A stretch of DNA of 64,000 nt from Flaccisagitta enflata. Taxonomy: Eukaryota; Chaetognatha; Sagittoidea; Aphragmophora. This document shows positions 32,530 to 46,496 of the stretch, piece by piece; positions within the stretch are counted from its first letter, which is position 1, and each line of letters begins with the position of its first letter. Where the stretch lies: assembly GCA_965153355.1 (NCBI GenBank), contig OZ231126.1:47368001-47432000 (forward strand). Reading direction: 5' to 3'. Both the position numbers and the translations under genes were made by a program. Under the pieces are notes generated by a model. It did not search any database and was not told the DNA's origin. It was given only the letters and a program-made list of their open reading frames with translations.

Positions 32530-32685
32530 TCAATCAGTGATGAGTGATCAGTGATGAGTGAGGCTTTCATATACATCATAATATCATGAGATTTCCATGG
32601 GCTGCTGGATCGCAAAACATGTACCGATTGTAATTTTTCAGCATTTAATGGCCATTTTACAGCAATTTTGGGCCCTTTTACAGCG

Positions 32686-33193
32686 TTTTTGAGCAGCAGC
32701 CCCGAAGGGGTCGATGACCTATGCTTTCACACATATGGGGAATTTTCTCCTCCTCCTCCTCCTTCTCCTCCTCCGTCCCCCCCTCAAATCCCAGTCTCGA
32801 GGCCCAAATTCCAGTCTCGAGGCCCAAATCCCAGTCTTGAGGCCCAAATCCCAGCCTCAAGGCCCAAATCCTAGCCTCAAGGCCTAAATCCTAGCCTGGA
32901 GGCCCAGATTTCAGCCGTGAAGCCCAAATCTCAGCCTCAAGGTCAAAATCTCAGCCAAGAGGCCCAGATCCCAGCCTTGAGGCTAGGATTTGGGCCTTGA
33001 GGCTGGGATTTGGGCCTCAAGACTGGGATTTGAATGGGATTTGGGCCTCGGGACTAGGATTGTGAGGAGAAGGAGGAGGAGGAAAATCCCCATGTGTGGC
33101 ATATCGACACCCCTAACCTCTGCTCCTCTCCCCTCAACACACCACAACCAACTTAGGGCAACAAGTACTGCTGACCATCTAACGCTTTTGCGA
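32686..33193 (-). repeat. F element with 20-bp minisatellite
   Basis: The end GAGCAGCAGCCCCGAAGGGG, TCGATGACCTATGC and TTCACACATATGGGGAATTT is mirrored by GAGGAGGAGGAAAATCCCCA and TGTG at 33080. Between are about 14 units of GGCCCAAATCCCAGCCTCAA that switch to the opposite orientation near 32990. The far tail is GACCATCTAACGCTTTTGCG. Confidence 0.85.
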
Positions 33194-33199
33194 CTATCA

Positions 33200-33658
33200 T
33201 ATGTATGTGTTCTAGGCCATAATGCTGTATTTTGCCAAGTCTTCAAATCTTTACAGCAGCCTCTCAGAGAGAAACACCCTAAATTCTGTTATGTATGCTA
33301 CATTTAAGGCATTTTTCAGCATAAGATGATAATGAATTTCAAGAATCAAGGTGGAAAATTTGGTAGGCGAGTGTCTTTGGCCCTTTTTACTCCCTTTATG
33401 ACCCTTTAGAAGTAAATGCCGCGGAGGAAAAAAGAGAAAAATACCTTGAAAACAGTTGAAAATTATTATGTTTACAGCATTTCCACAGCATTTTACAGCA
33501 ATAAATCAAAAATCTTCAAGCCAATTTTTTTTTATTTTGCTACAAAATATTATATTAAGCATTCCCAAAGACAAATCCATCGGCTTTTCAGACCTAATGT
33601 TTCATTTTGGCCGTCCAAAGCCTCCAACGCTACGAGACTCCAAGAAAACCTGACGGAG
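33200..33658. other. no recognised feature
   Basis: Two overlapping plus open frames without splice support. Nothing else was seen. Confidence 0.4.
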
Positions 33659-33880
33659 CTATGAGAAATGTGTTCACACTTTAGGGCATGTAATAACAAA
33701 AATGCTCATATTTCCTGAACGCTTAGAGCGATGGTCTTGAAATTTTGAACTTGTGCACAGAATTTCATGCTCTTTCAGACCATACCTCATGGCGGGCCCC
33801 CTGGGATCATGTGACTGGTCAAATCACCGTGACACACAGCGTGACATGAGCGTGACAGGGTGTGAACACATTTCTCATAG
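33659..33880. mobile_element. 222-bp MITE with 20-bp perfect ends
   Basis: CTATGAGAAATGTGTTCACA is repeated exactly inverted at 33861-33880. The interior has GTGACA motifs. Confidence 0.8.
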
Positions 33881-33889
33881 CACATTCAA

Positions 33890-34620
33890 AATGTTATATC
33901 TCCGGTCTGAGAAATGAGGAAGTCATGAAATTTGGCATGAACACCCTCACATGACTCTTTTAAACGGGCAAAAAAGAAAAAGTTTTGAAATCCTAAGTAA
34001 TGAGCATTTTTTTTTGGTTTAGTCAATTTTTTTCAAAAAAGTTGTCAAAACGGGTGATTAAAAAAAACATCAAAAGTTGTAAATTTACAATATAAAAAAG
34101 TGACCTATCATCGTGAGATTTTAGATGCTTTTAACCACAACCAGGACAAATTGAAATGACCCTACCTCTCATAATATTTTCTGTTTTTTGTTATCTTTTA
34201 CCCCTATGAAAGTCAGTGTGACCTATGTGAGACATACCAAAATCACTAAAATTAGGCCTTTTTTGGGCCATAGAGCCTCGAAATATGTCGCTAATGGAGA
34301 CAAAAATTTGTTCCTTTGGTACTACCTGATACCCCTGAACAGTTAATGGCACTTTTCTCACAAAATTGTTTTGGTAAGAATACTCGATATACCAGCTAAT
34401 CAGGTTATCTCCCTGGCCCGGCGAATCCTGAATCCTACCAATATATAATTTTATATATTTACCAAGGCCGAAAAAAAACAGCAATACCAATAAGATTCGG
34501 ATGGGCTAGGTGGTGTGAACTGTGAAGCAAGGGCAAGAAGGCAAACAACGGTTAGCGGGCGGTAATCGCGTTATTGCTCCTGCCCAACGCATGGCACTTT
34601 TAAGGTCGCCCTAGTTATGA
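33890..34620. other. unresolved sequence with one minus open frame
   Basis: A 99-codon minus frame at 34191-34490 has no splice signals or family motif I recognise. Otherwise AT-rich. Confidence 0.4.
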
Positions 34621-34624
34621 TCGT

Positions 34625-34767
34625 GGTTTTGGTCGCGGACACGCGACTCTAGAACTTGCTGTGTCGGTCTGTCGGTCGGTCGTTCCCTCACATTTCTGTT
34701 TTCCGCTCCTGCCCACCCCGCCACCCGTCCACTACTGGGGGGAAGTGTATACGGCCTAGCTTCAAAA
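34625..34767 (+). repeat. AGTCGCG-family element, A/D-like
   Basis: GGTCGCGGACACGCGACTCT, ACTTGCTGTGTCGG, a GGTCGGTCGTTCCCTCAC core, TTTTCCGCTCCTGCCC and GTATACGGCCTAG. Confidence 0.8.
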
Positions 34768-35111
34768 GGCCGTGTACAATTGATTAATTTTCTTTTTAAA
34801 GGCAGACTGACATTGTCAGTCAGACAGGCCATGCATCTTCTGACGCGAGGAGTTAGATACTTCATAAAGCACTTTCGGGTATGAGGTTAACTCCCACGAA
34901 AGTAGAACCCTCAATTTTACAGACCTGTACATCTTGCTTTCCTTCCGAGTAGCAGATATTTTTCCTGAAAATCGTCCGACTAGTCAAGCTATGCTTTCAA
35001 ATGCCTTTTCATATTTAACTATGAATGTTACACAACGTTACTACTCAACAATATCTGAAATAAGGACAAGAGCCTCTGGAGCTCTAACTGGTGTTTAATC
35101 CGGACCCATCA

Positions 35112-35300
<189 letters not shown>

Positions 35301-35593
35301 TCCATCTTTCTTTCCCTCCTGCTTCCCTGCCTTCCAAACCTTCCGAGTATCATTCAGCCCTTCCGAGTAGCGGCGCTACTCGCTACTACATGATGTACAG
35401 GTCTGCCCTCAAAATTCAAAGGTCTGTCTTTATTTGACTGAACTAGCTTTTGAACGGAGCAATAACTGCATGGGGGTGCAACTGATTTCACAGTTTCTTA
35501 GTTTCTTAGTTTGATGGGCGATGGCTGTTGTCATGTTGTCATCTTCTTTTTGTCTAGTTCAGACTCGAATTTGGTTAATGTTCCGCACGACTA

Positions 35594-36176
35594 ACAGGGT
35601 GAGCAAAATATTTCGTACTTGGTCTATAGCTTGAAATCCATATTTGTTATGGGAGTTTTGAGCTAAAATTTTAATCAGAGTATCTCAGATAGTCATACTA
35701 AAAGTAGAAACCAAGAACAGCTGATGTAATTACCGTACATAGCTGTGACATGCACTTAAGAAAAAATGGAAAATCGGATTTTGACATGATTTTATTTGCA
35801 CAGCAGTGTTTCTTCAAAAATGAAGGTTGTTGCATCTTTATCGGCCCCAGATGGATTGTGTGAGAATGAATTTATTATGGGGAATTAGTTAGGTCACTTA
35901 GGAGGGGTTTTGGTCAACAAAAGTGATATTTAAGTCCAATTTAGACAAGAGAATAATGTTTTTCACCAAAAGAAGAAATCTTTAGTAAATTTCTATTCAC
36001 ATCCCTGTTGGTCTAAAAATGTATTCTACTGTCAACCATTCATCATTTTTCCTTATCTAAAGTATGAAAAACAACCTAGTCTTTAATTTTGAACATTAAC
36101 TTGAAAGAATTTTTCCAAATCTAAATGTATTTTCTATAGATTTGATTGCTAGTACGAGATTTTTTGCACACCCTGT
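35594..36176. mobile_element. 583-bp MITE, ACAGGGTGnGCAAAA ends
   Basis: Ends ACAGGGTGAGCAAAATATTT and TTTTTTGCACACCCTGT form about 25-bp inverted repeats flanked by TA on both sides. Related single ends occur near 48379 (ACAGGGTAAGCAAAAATTTT) and 54833 (inverse). Confidence 0.8.
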
Positions 36177-36479
36177 TATCCCCCACCCAAGATTTTGTAT
36201 CTAAACATTTCTATGTCTTTTCGTTGGTTTTTTTTTTTCTATTTTTTTTTTTGAAAGCTAAACCCTATTCAAATATATTCTAAAGAAATATCTACGAATC
36301 TGATTGGTACCGTGCGGCACATTAAATGGAGAACGCCACCAGATTGAGAAAACATTCAATCAAATTTCCCGGTCAAAATGACCAAGAATTTATGATGAAA
36401 TGAAAAAAAGCTTAGTTGCGTTTTAATCAAAACTTTCCCTTTTTCCTTGTCTTACTCCCGCACTTTTTCACTTTCTTTT

Positions 36480-37984
<1,505 letters not shown>

Positions 37985-38199
37985 ACAAGAGAACAATGAC
38001 CTTGGGTGGTTGCAGGAAGTGTCGATGTAAATAACTAGATTAAACAAGGCCGGATACGTGACAGATACCCGACCCAATTTTTAGACGCTTGCTAAGCGAC
38101 TCTGTAGGAGGGTGTGTCCGTAGCCCGTAGGTTAAATGGTCTGTCCAACTATCTGTAATGCCTTTTTGGACATTGTGAAATCGGCCTAATCAACACTTG

Positions 38200-38367
38200 T
38201 TTTTAGTCGCGGACTAGCGACTCTATAAGAGGCTTTGTCCGTCCGTCCGTCCGTCGGTTGGTTGGTCGGTTGGTCCGTGGTGATCGAGTCGAAAAGTGGG
38301 AAAACACGCATTTCCGCCCCTGCCCACCCGTCCGCGACTGGTATTGGCCGTGTATCCGGCCTTGTTT
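38200..38367 (+). repeat. AGTCGCG-family element, subfamily C, complete
   Basis: Head TTTTTAGTCGCGGACTAGCG, TATAAGAGGCTTTGTCCG core, AAAAGTGGGAAAACACGC body, arm CCGTCCGCGACT and tail hairpin GGCCGTGTATCCGGCC then TTGTT. A lone head (TTTTTAGACGCTTGCTAAGC) precedes it at 38080. Confidence 0.9.
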
Positions 38368-38505
38368 TTTAGTCAAGTGTAGCAGCCCCTGCCCACCCCA
38401 TTGCAGCCCTTGCCCTTCTACGTTACCGCCCCTTTCCACCAGTCTTACTACCCCTGCCCACCAGCAATTGACTATTCACTGGCCATATATCCGGCCTTGT
38501 TCAAT
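38368..38505 (+). repeat. AGTCGCG-family tail with amplified CCCCTGCCCACC units
   Basis: Four CCCCTGCCCACC-like units, then ATATCCGGCCTTGTTC. It directly follows the previous copy. Confidence 0.75.
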
Positions 38506-38514
38506 TTGATTAGA

Positions 38515-38615
38515 GAACGGGATGACAAACCAACGCGACGGATAGATTGACCAACGGACGGACAGACGGGCACAGTCTTTCTCAGAGTCGCGTCGGTGGT
38601 CCGCGACTTCGAAAT
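38515..38615 (-). repeat. AGTCGCG-family head fragment
   Basis: Minus head AAGTCGCGGACCACCGACGC, then TCTGAGAAAGACTGTGCCC and a CCGTCCGTTGG core. Confidence 0.65.
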
Positions 38616-38928
38616 ACTTGCGTGATGCGAAAGTGTGGTGAGGAATGAGGCTAAAAGAATTGAGGATGCACATTCACGAACATGAGAAGGGAAGCGCGAA
38701 AACGAAGGACAGATATGAGATTCATACTTCACTTTGAAGGATCGAAGTTTTTTTTTTCTATTTTTTTTTTTTTTTGACGAGGCTTTCTGCTTGTTTTGAA
38801 CAAGACAAGCATTAGATCAATATTTATGAAAAGTGTAAATCAGAAAAGGTGGGATTTCAAGCGACTGCGGAGGTTTGCTGATCCGTCCATCCGTTGGTCG
38901 GTCAGCCGGTAGGTCTTGATTGCACTGA

Positions 38929-39036
38929 AAAAACTAAAAACTAAAAACTAAAAACTAAAAACTAAAAACTAAAAACTAAAAACTAAAAACTAAAAACTAA
39001 AAACTAAAAACTAAAAACTAAAAACTAAAAACTAAA
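38929..39036. repeat. (CTAAAAA)n array
   Basis: About 14 copies of a 7-bp unit, essentially perfect. Confidence 0.95.
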
Positions 39037-39119
39037 ACAAACCAATAGTCGCAAGGGATTTGGAAGTCATAGGGATAGCCAGGGCCGATAATCCATATAA
39101 GGAATCCATATAAGGACCC

Positions 39120-39673
39120 TGGAGATTAAGACGAGAACCCCAGGCTGGGTTTTGAGCCTTGATGTTTTTATTTTAGCCTCAAAGCTGGGATATGAGTCTC
39201 AAGTTTAGGGTGTAAGCCTGGAGAATGGGATGTGGGCCTTGAAGCTGGAATTTGAACATCGAGGCTGGGATTTGAGCTTTGAGGCTAGGATTCTAGCATG
39301 CACGCAAGGGTTTGAGCCTCTAGGCTGCAATTTCAGTCTTGAGATCAAGGCTTTAGCCTCCAGTTTAGGATTTGGGCCTTGTGGCTCGAGTTTGAACTTG
39401 GAGGCCCGGCACAGATTTGAGCCAACGCTGGTATTTGAGCCTTGAGGCTGGTATTTGAGCCTCAAAGGTGGAATTTGGGCCTCGAGAGTGGGATTTGAAC
39501 CTTGAGGCATGGTGAGTCTCATAGACTGGTATTTGAGTCCCGAGGCTGAGATTTGAGCCTGGACGGGGGGGGGGGGGGCAGAGAGGAAGGAGTATGAGAA
39601 ATTTCCCTATATGCTAGATAGCCTAATCTTCATAATGCATAGGTCACCGGCTCATTCGAGGCCGCTGCCCAAA
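39120..39673 (+). repeat. F element, left end lost
   Basis: About 20 units of the TTTGAGCCTTGAGGCTGGGA type, a G10 run, then the right end ATGCATAGGTCACCGG and GAGGCCGCTGCCC. Confidence 0.8.
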
Positions 39674-39713
39674 CACAAATAATCATAAAACAAGAATAAG
39701 AAGATTAAGTACT

Positions 39714-39719
<6 letters not shown>

Positions 39720-39752
<33 letters not shown>

Positions 39753-39917
39753 AAAATGAAGATGAAAATGAAAATGAAAATGAAAATGAAAATGAAAATG
39801 AAAATGAAAATGAAAATGAAAATGAAAATGAAAATAATATGAAAATGAAAATGAAAATGAAAATGAAAATGAAAATGAAAATGAAAATGAAAATGAAAAT
39901 GAAAATGAAAATGAAAA
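39720..39917. repeat. poly(A) and (GAAAAT)n arrays
   Basis: A 30-bp A run, then about 27 hexamers with one ATATG interruption. Confidence 0.95.
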
Positions 39918-39982
39918 CGATAATAACAACTTCATTTATCTAGACTCATTCTCTCTCCCCACCCTTTGCTCCTGGTTCTGGC

Positions 39983-40079
<97 letters not shown>

Positions 40080-40080
40080 A
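39983..40080. repeat. (GTT)n microsatellite
   Basis: About 32 uninterrupted GTT units. Confidence 0.97.
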
Positions 40081-40203
40081 CCACTCCCAGAAGTGGAAGT
40101 TTCCCATACTTTCGTACAGAAAGGGGCGTTCTGCCTGCCAAAGATAACGGCTGTTATGCAGATCCACTATTTGAGGCGCCCCTGTCCGGATCCATTGTTA
40201 CTA

Positions 40204-40490
40204 GGGTGGTCCGGAATTGGGTCAAATCTTATGTATTGATATACTTGAGCCCTTCGCACAACTGTCCAGTAAAGGAAGGATTTCTCACAATCTGGTGTGT
40301 AAAATCAAACAAGAAACCTTGTTGGCAAAACCATAGGCTTGCTTTGGGGATTTTTTTAATGCCATAAGAAGCCTATAGTTTTGCCGCCATGGTTTAATCT
40401 TCAAATTCAGACCTCTACTTATACGGTACATTTATGCAAAAAACTAGAGTATATCATTTTTTGAAATTTGACCCTATTTCGTGACCACCC
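40204..40490. mobile_element. 287-bp palindromic MITE, GGGTGGTC ends
   Basis: GGGTGGTCCGGAATTGGGTC is mirrored by GACCCTATTTCGTGACCACC. TA flanks both ends. The interior is a further hairpin (GGCAAAACCATAGGC, GCCTATAGTTTTGCC). Confidence 0.8.
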
Positions 40491-40617
40491 TAACTGTTAC
40501 CCTTCTTTCCACCCTTCCAACCCTCCCCTCTAGCTAGCTTTTTACTGGAATTCACCAGGCAACCCCTTCTAGAGCCCCATTGCATAATTGAAGATTGCAA
40601 CCTTTGTTGAAAAGACT

Positions 40618-40686
40618 CGCCCAATGCGGGACTCGAACTGGTGACCCAGAGGACCACGAGCGCACATGCTACCACTGAGCGACAAC
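40618..40686 (-). repeat. tRNA-like sequence (SINE head or tRNA relic)
   Basis: On the minus strand, TCGCTCAGTGGTAGCA resembles a D-arm/A box and AGTTCGAGTCCC resembles a T-arm/B box at normal spacing. The anticodon stem does not pair, so it is unlikely to be a functional tRNA. The downstream minus sequence may be a SINE body. Confidence 0.5.
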
Positions 40687-40821
40687 ATAGAAAATTGACG
40701 ATCGCGCGTGACTCCGAAAATTCTGAGTCTCCTCTTTGCGATCTACCTTGCCTTCCCTTCATTCTACATTGTTTGATTTATGTGCCGCCAAAAAGCGACT
40801 TTTTTTTCTTTTCTCTCCTTT

Positions 40822-41107
40822 TTAGTCGCGTGCTGCGCGACTCTATACGCCAAATTTCGGTCGGTCCGTCCGTCGGTCCGTCGGTCCATTGGTCCATCGG
40901 TCAGTCCATCTATCTGTCCGTACGTCCGTCCATCACAAAGGCTTTTTATCGCGTTTTCTTGTCTCTGCTTAGTGGAGAAGAAGCTTGGATTAGGAAATAG
41001 CTGTTTAGAATGTCTTTTTGAAGAAAAAAAAACACGTTTTTTTTGTCTTTCTGCCTGACTGTTTTTGAAAGTGCCGACGCACGCGACTTCGGTCTAATGA
41101 CCTTGTT
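40822..41107 (+). repeat. AGTCGCG-family element, subfamily P, complete
   Basis: Head TTTTTAGTCGCGTGCTGCGC, GGTCCGTCGG core, AGAATGTCTTTTTGAAG body, TCTGCCTGACTGTTTTTG, arm CGCACGCGACT and tail CGGTCTAATGACCTTGTTT. Subfamily P keeps the CCTTGTT end but has a different pre-terminal hairpin, GGTCTAATGACC. Confidence 0.9.
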
Positions 41108-41124
41108 TCCCTTTTTTCCACATT

Positions 41125-41291
41125 TTTAGTTGCGGACATGGACACGCAACTCTATAAGAGGCTTTGTCCGTCCGTCCGTCCGTCCGTCCGTCCGTCCGTC
41201 CGTTGGTGTGCACGAGAAAAAAAGTGTGAAAACGCATATTTCCGCCCCTGCCCACCCGTCCACAACTGATGGCCGTGTATCCGGCCTTGTT
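41125..41291 (+). repeat. AGTCGCG-family element, subfamily C, complete
   Basis: Head TTTTTAGTTGCGGACATGGA then CACGCAACT, nine CCGT units, AAAGTGTGAAAACGC body, arm CCGTCCACAACT and GGCCGTGTATCCGGCCTTG tail. Confidence 0.9.
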
Positions 41292-42237
41292 CATTTCTGT
41301 TTTTCACGTTTTTTTTCTGTATTTTTCTATTTCGTACAGCCATCACTGGATCAAGGTGGTTGACTGAGTTCAGGTTACAAATTAGTTTGTTAATGAAAGA
41401 TGAACATCAAACAAAGCCTCGATGTTTTCACTCCCGTCGATGCTGCAAATTGCAGCCTGCAATACCTTGCAACGAAAGCTACTGAGGTGTTTATTCATTT
41501 GGATTTATTTGGGGAATGAATGCACGGAAGGAACAGCAACGACATAATTACATGTTACTTGATTAAATTACATGGGTGTGGGATTGCTACAAAGGAGCTA
41601 CTAAATGGATCAATTGAGAACTAAGCTTATGATAAGCGAAACAGTATCCCTCAATCTTGCATACTCAGAGTGAAATAAATGGAAAAGAGGGCCTTGCGAA
41701 CCCTCGCTGACTACTTAATACGCGCACCACTTCTAGTTTTCAATAAAACAGCGTCAGAAAATCCTCACTTGGACAAACCATCCAACCATTGCCCCGTTAA
41801 TTGAAGGCTTTCTATACGTTTCCCGTAGCGTGGCGTAGAGGTACCAATCGTGAACGCGCGCACGGGTCACGACGCACGTGAGAGACGGTATTTCTTTTTT
41901 TTTTCAAATGATCATCTCACCTGTTATGCAACGTTTGATTGTCTAACTGGTGAGTTTAATGGTCTGTCTGGTCCATCCGCGATTTAATGACTTTGCTCTC
42001 GCCTCTCTAAAAGCAATTACGCCTTGTACAATGTACATGTGATTTCTTTTTTCGCAAGCACAAACGCAAAAGAAAAAAGAAAAAAGAAAAAAAAAACAAG
42101 AAAAATAAGAAAAGAAAACTACGAAAAAATATTTTCATCGTTCATGGGTTCAACAGACGCGATTTGAGCTTTCATGGCTTCTGGACATTCTCCAAAATGC
42201 TCGATTTTTTTGTTACATAATAAAGTAAAACCTGCTA
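41292..42237. other. no recognised feature
   Basis: Contains a short CpG-rich patch (GTGAACGCGCGCACGGG) at about 41850, but no exon or element that I can support. Confidence 0.45.
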
Positions 42238-42410
42238 TTTAGTCGCGGACACGCGACACTACACCTTGCCGTGTCGGTCGGTCGGTAGGTCGGTTGGTCG
42301 GTAGGTCGGTCGGTCCGTTTGTCCGTCACATTTTTGAATTCCGAGCGGTTTTCGCATTACTGCTCCTGCCCAACCGTCCGCGACTGGATTGCCGTGTATC
42401 CGGCCTTGTT
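42238..42410 (+). repeat. AGTCGCG-family element, subfamily A, reference copy
   Basis: Head TTAGTCGCGGACACGCGACA, GTCGGTCGGTCGGTAGGTCG core, TTGAATTCCGAGCGGTTTTC body, arm AACCGTCCGCGACT, tail hairpin TGCCGTGTATCCGGC then CTTGTT. Confidence 0.92.
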
Positions 42411-42597
42411 GGAATAAAAGATTAATCATAGAGGATTTTGGTTATTTTTTGTTTTTTTTTTGGTGGTGATTTTGTCACGCGCAAGCATCATGGTTGATTC
42501 ATAACGTAAGAAAAAGTAAAAAAAAAATCAACACAAGCACGCTACACCAAAACTAACAAAGTCCTTCACTGCAATAATTCGATTTAACGTCAAGTAA

Positions 42598-42834
42598 AAC
42601 CCTCGGGTTGAGTTGTTGAATTTTGGTAACAAAGGAAACAGACATTAGCCCTTAACTACTTTGGAAAGGAGTTTTCTTTTGGGTTAAAGTGAGAGGGAAT
42701 GTTATTCAGATTCTGTTTTATGGAAAACTAGGAGTGATGCGCGTAGTAACTAGTCAGTGAGGGCTCACAAGGCCCTCTTCCATTTATTTTAGTTTGGGTA
42801 TAGTGAGGGATGTTGTTCCACCTGTCATACTACT
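42598..42834 (+). repeat. H repeat, intact copy (empty site)
   Basis: Runs from CCCTCGGGTTGAGTTG through ACAGACATTAGCCC to CCACCTGTCATAC. Identical in layout to the split copy at 42919-42966 plus 46246-46434, but uninterrupted at ACAT. Confidence 0.9.
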
Positions 42835-42918
42835 CAGTACCTTGGATTGGAATGTCCGGCGGTCGCATTAAGCTTGACCTCGATTCTATCCTCTAAGGGT
42901 ATGGTTTCTTAACAATGT

Positions 42919-42966
42919 AACCCTCGGGTTGAGTTGTTGAATTTTGGTAACAAAGGAAACAGACAT
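42919..42966 (+). repeat. H repeat, second copy, left part
   Basis: CCCTCGGGTTGAGTTG to GGAAACAGACAT, where the fold-back element begins. It lies 321 bp from the first copy. Confidence 0.9.
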
Positions 42967-43239
42967 CACGGCACCTGGATGGTAACGCCAGGCCCAAGGT
43001 GAATGACTAACCCCGGGATGGTGTCCAGGCTGCTCTCATGGTTGGTACCGACTAATTTCCGCCAAAAAACAAATAATCGTTAGAGCGCTTTTGGAGAAAA
43101 GTTGATTTTCTTTTCACAAAAAAAAACATTTTTAGTCCAAAGATAGCAAAAATAAAGATAAAAATAATTTTTTCCACTCTTTTGTACTCAAGTGGTACAT
43201 TGGCTCAAAGATTGTAGCCACCTAGTGTGGGGGAAAACG

Positions 43240-44794
43240 TGTAGATGGATAATTGGGGGTTAAGGGCCCCTAGGGGCCTCTAAGGGGCCCCCAGGGACTC
43301 AAAAAGGCCAAATTGGCTTAAAAATGCTTCTTTTTCTGCCCTGTTGTTCCCCAGTGGTACATGAACCTATCTGTCATTTCCTTCTAGAGCGGTGGGAGAT
43401 GTGTAGATGGATAACGGTGGTTTGAGACCCTTAGGGGCCCTCTAGGGGGCCCACAGGGGGTCAAAAAGGCCAACATGGCTCAGAAATGCTTCTTGTTCTG
43501 CCCTGTTGTACTCCAGTGGTACACCGACCTATCAGTTATTTCCATCTAGAGTGGTGGGAGATGTGTAGATGGTTAATGGGGGTTAAGGACCCCAAAGGGC
43601 CCTCTAACGGGCCCCCAGGGACTCAAAATGGTCAAAGTGGCTCAAAAATGCTTCTTGTTCTGCTATGATGTACTCCAGTGGTATACCTACCTATCAGTCA
43701 CTCCCATCTAGAGTGGTGGGAGATGTGCAGATGTATAACGGGGGTTAAGGACCCTTAGGGGCCCTCTAAGGGCCCTCAGGGGCTCAAAATAGCCAAAATG
43801 GGTCAAAAATGCTTCTTGTTCTGCCTTGTTGTACCCCAGTGGTACACCAACCTATCAGTCATTCCCATATAGAGTGGTGGGAGATGCAAAGATGGGTAAC
43901 GCGGGTTAAAGACCCCTAGGGGCCTGCTAAAGGGCCCCCAGGGACTCAAAATGGCCAAAATGGCTTAAAAATGCTCCTTGTTCTGCCCTGTTGTACCCTA
44001 GTGGTACACTGATCTATCAGTCATTCCCATCTAGAGTGGTGGGAGATGCAAAGATGGGTAACAGGGGTTAAAGACCTCTAGGGGCTCAAAATGGCTCAAA
44101 AATGCTTCTTGTTCTGCAATGATGTACTCCAGTGGTATAATGACCTATCAGTCATTCCCATCTAGATTGGTGGGAGATGTACAGATGGATAAAGGGGGTT
44201 AAGGACCCCTAGAGGCCCTCTAAGGGCCCCCGGGACTCAAAATGGCCAAAATGGCTCAAAAATGCTTCTTGTTCTGCCATGATGTACTCCAGTGGTATAC
44301 TGACCTATCAGTCATTCCCATCTAGAGTGGTGGGAGATGTGCAGATGAATAACGGGGGTTAAGGGGCCCCCAGGGACTCAAAATCACTCAAAAATGCTTC
44401 AGGTTCTGCCATGATGTACTCCAGTGGTATACCAACCTATCAGTCATTCCCATCTAGAGTGGTGGGAGATGTGCAGATGGATAACAGGGGTTAAGGACCC
44501 CTAAGGGCACTCTAAGGGGTCCACAGTGGATCTCAAACAACATGGCTCAAAAGATGTTTCTTTTTCTGCCCTGTCCTACCCCAACGGTTCACCGACCTAT
44601 CAGTCATTCCTATCTAGAGTGGTGGGAGATGTGCAGATGGATAATGGGGGTTTGAGACCCCTAGGGGCCTCCTTAATGAGCCCCAGGGACTAAAAAATGG
44701 CCAAACTGACTCAAACATTGGATAAACGGCCTACTTTTCTGCATTGTATTACCCCAGTAGTACACTTGTTTATCAGCCATTTCTATCAAGCGCG
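43240..44794 (+). repeat. 160-bp satellite array, left
   Basis: Each monomer has GGTGGGAGATGTGCAGATGG, GACCCCTAGGGGCCCTCTAA, ATGCTTCTTGTTCTGCC, GTACTCCAGTGGTA and CCTATCAGTCATTCCCATCT. About ten units of variable length; several carry deletions in the GGGGCCCC block. Confidence 0.92.
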
Positions 44795-45012
44795 GTGGGA
44801 TTTGGGCCTTGAGGTTGGGATTTGGGCCTCAAAACATGGATTTGGGCCTAAAGGCTGAGATATGGGCCTCAAGGCTGAGATATGGGCCTCAAGGCTGAGA
44901 TATGGGCCTGGAGGTTGGGGGGACAAAGAAGAAGGAGGAGGAGAAGGAGAAAATTCCCCTGTGTGAAAGTACAGGTCATCAACCCCTTAGGGGCCGCTGC
45001 ACAAAAACTAGG
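44795..45012 (+). repeat. F element, right part, in the fold-back centre
   Basis: Seven 20-bp units (TGGGCCTCAAGGCTGAGATA), then AGAAAATTCCCCTGTGTGAA, GTCATCAACCCCTTAGGGGC and CGCTGC. Confidence 0.85.
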
Positions 45013-45014
45013 AT

Positions 45015-45975
<961 letters not shown>

Positions 45976-46245
45976 ATTTTCCCCCACACTATGTGGCTAC
46001 AACCTTTGAGCCAGTGTACCACTTGAGTAAAAAAGACTGGAAAAAATGATTTTTTTCTTTATTTTTGCTATTTTTGGACTAAAAATGCTTTCTTGAGGAA
46101 AAAAACTCAACTTTTCTCCAAAAGCGCTCTAACGATTATTTGTTTTTTGGCGGATATTAGTCGGTACCAACCATGTAAGCAGCCTGGACACCATCCCGGG
46201 GTTAGTCATTCACCTTGGGCCTGGCGTTACCATCCAGGTGCCGTG

Positions 46246-46434
46246 ACATTAGCCCTTAACTACTTTGGTAAGGAGTTTTCTTTTGGGTTAAAGTGAGAGG
46301 GAATGTTATTCAGATTCTGTTTTATGGAAAACTAGGAGTGATGCGCGTAGTAACTAGTCAGTGAGGGCTCACAAGGCCCTCTTCCATTTATTTTAGTTTG
46401 GGTATAGTGAGGGATGTTGTTCCACCTGTCATAC
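46246..46434 (+). repeat. H repeat, second copy, right part
   Basis: Begins ACATTAGCCCTTAACTAC, continuing the copy broken at 42966, and ends CACCTGTCATAC. Confidence 0.9.
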
Positions 46435-46496
46435 GAATGATTGTACCATGATTCGATATGAGCAAAACAAAAAGAACAAGTGACGCGGGGTCACGA

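Noticed and set aside
34191-34490. 99-codon minus open frame
   Set aside because: No recognisable family motif, no good acceptor or donor.
39966-40367. 133-codon plus frame after (GTT)n
   Set aside because: Valine run from the microsatellite, then the 40204-40490 MITE; no splice support.
40618-40686. Functional tRNA gene
   Set aside because: The anticodon stem does not pair and the acceptor stem is unclear; kept only as a tRNA-like repeat.
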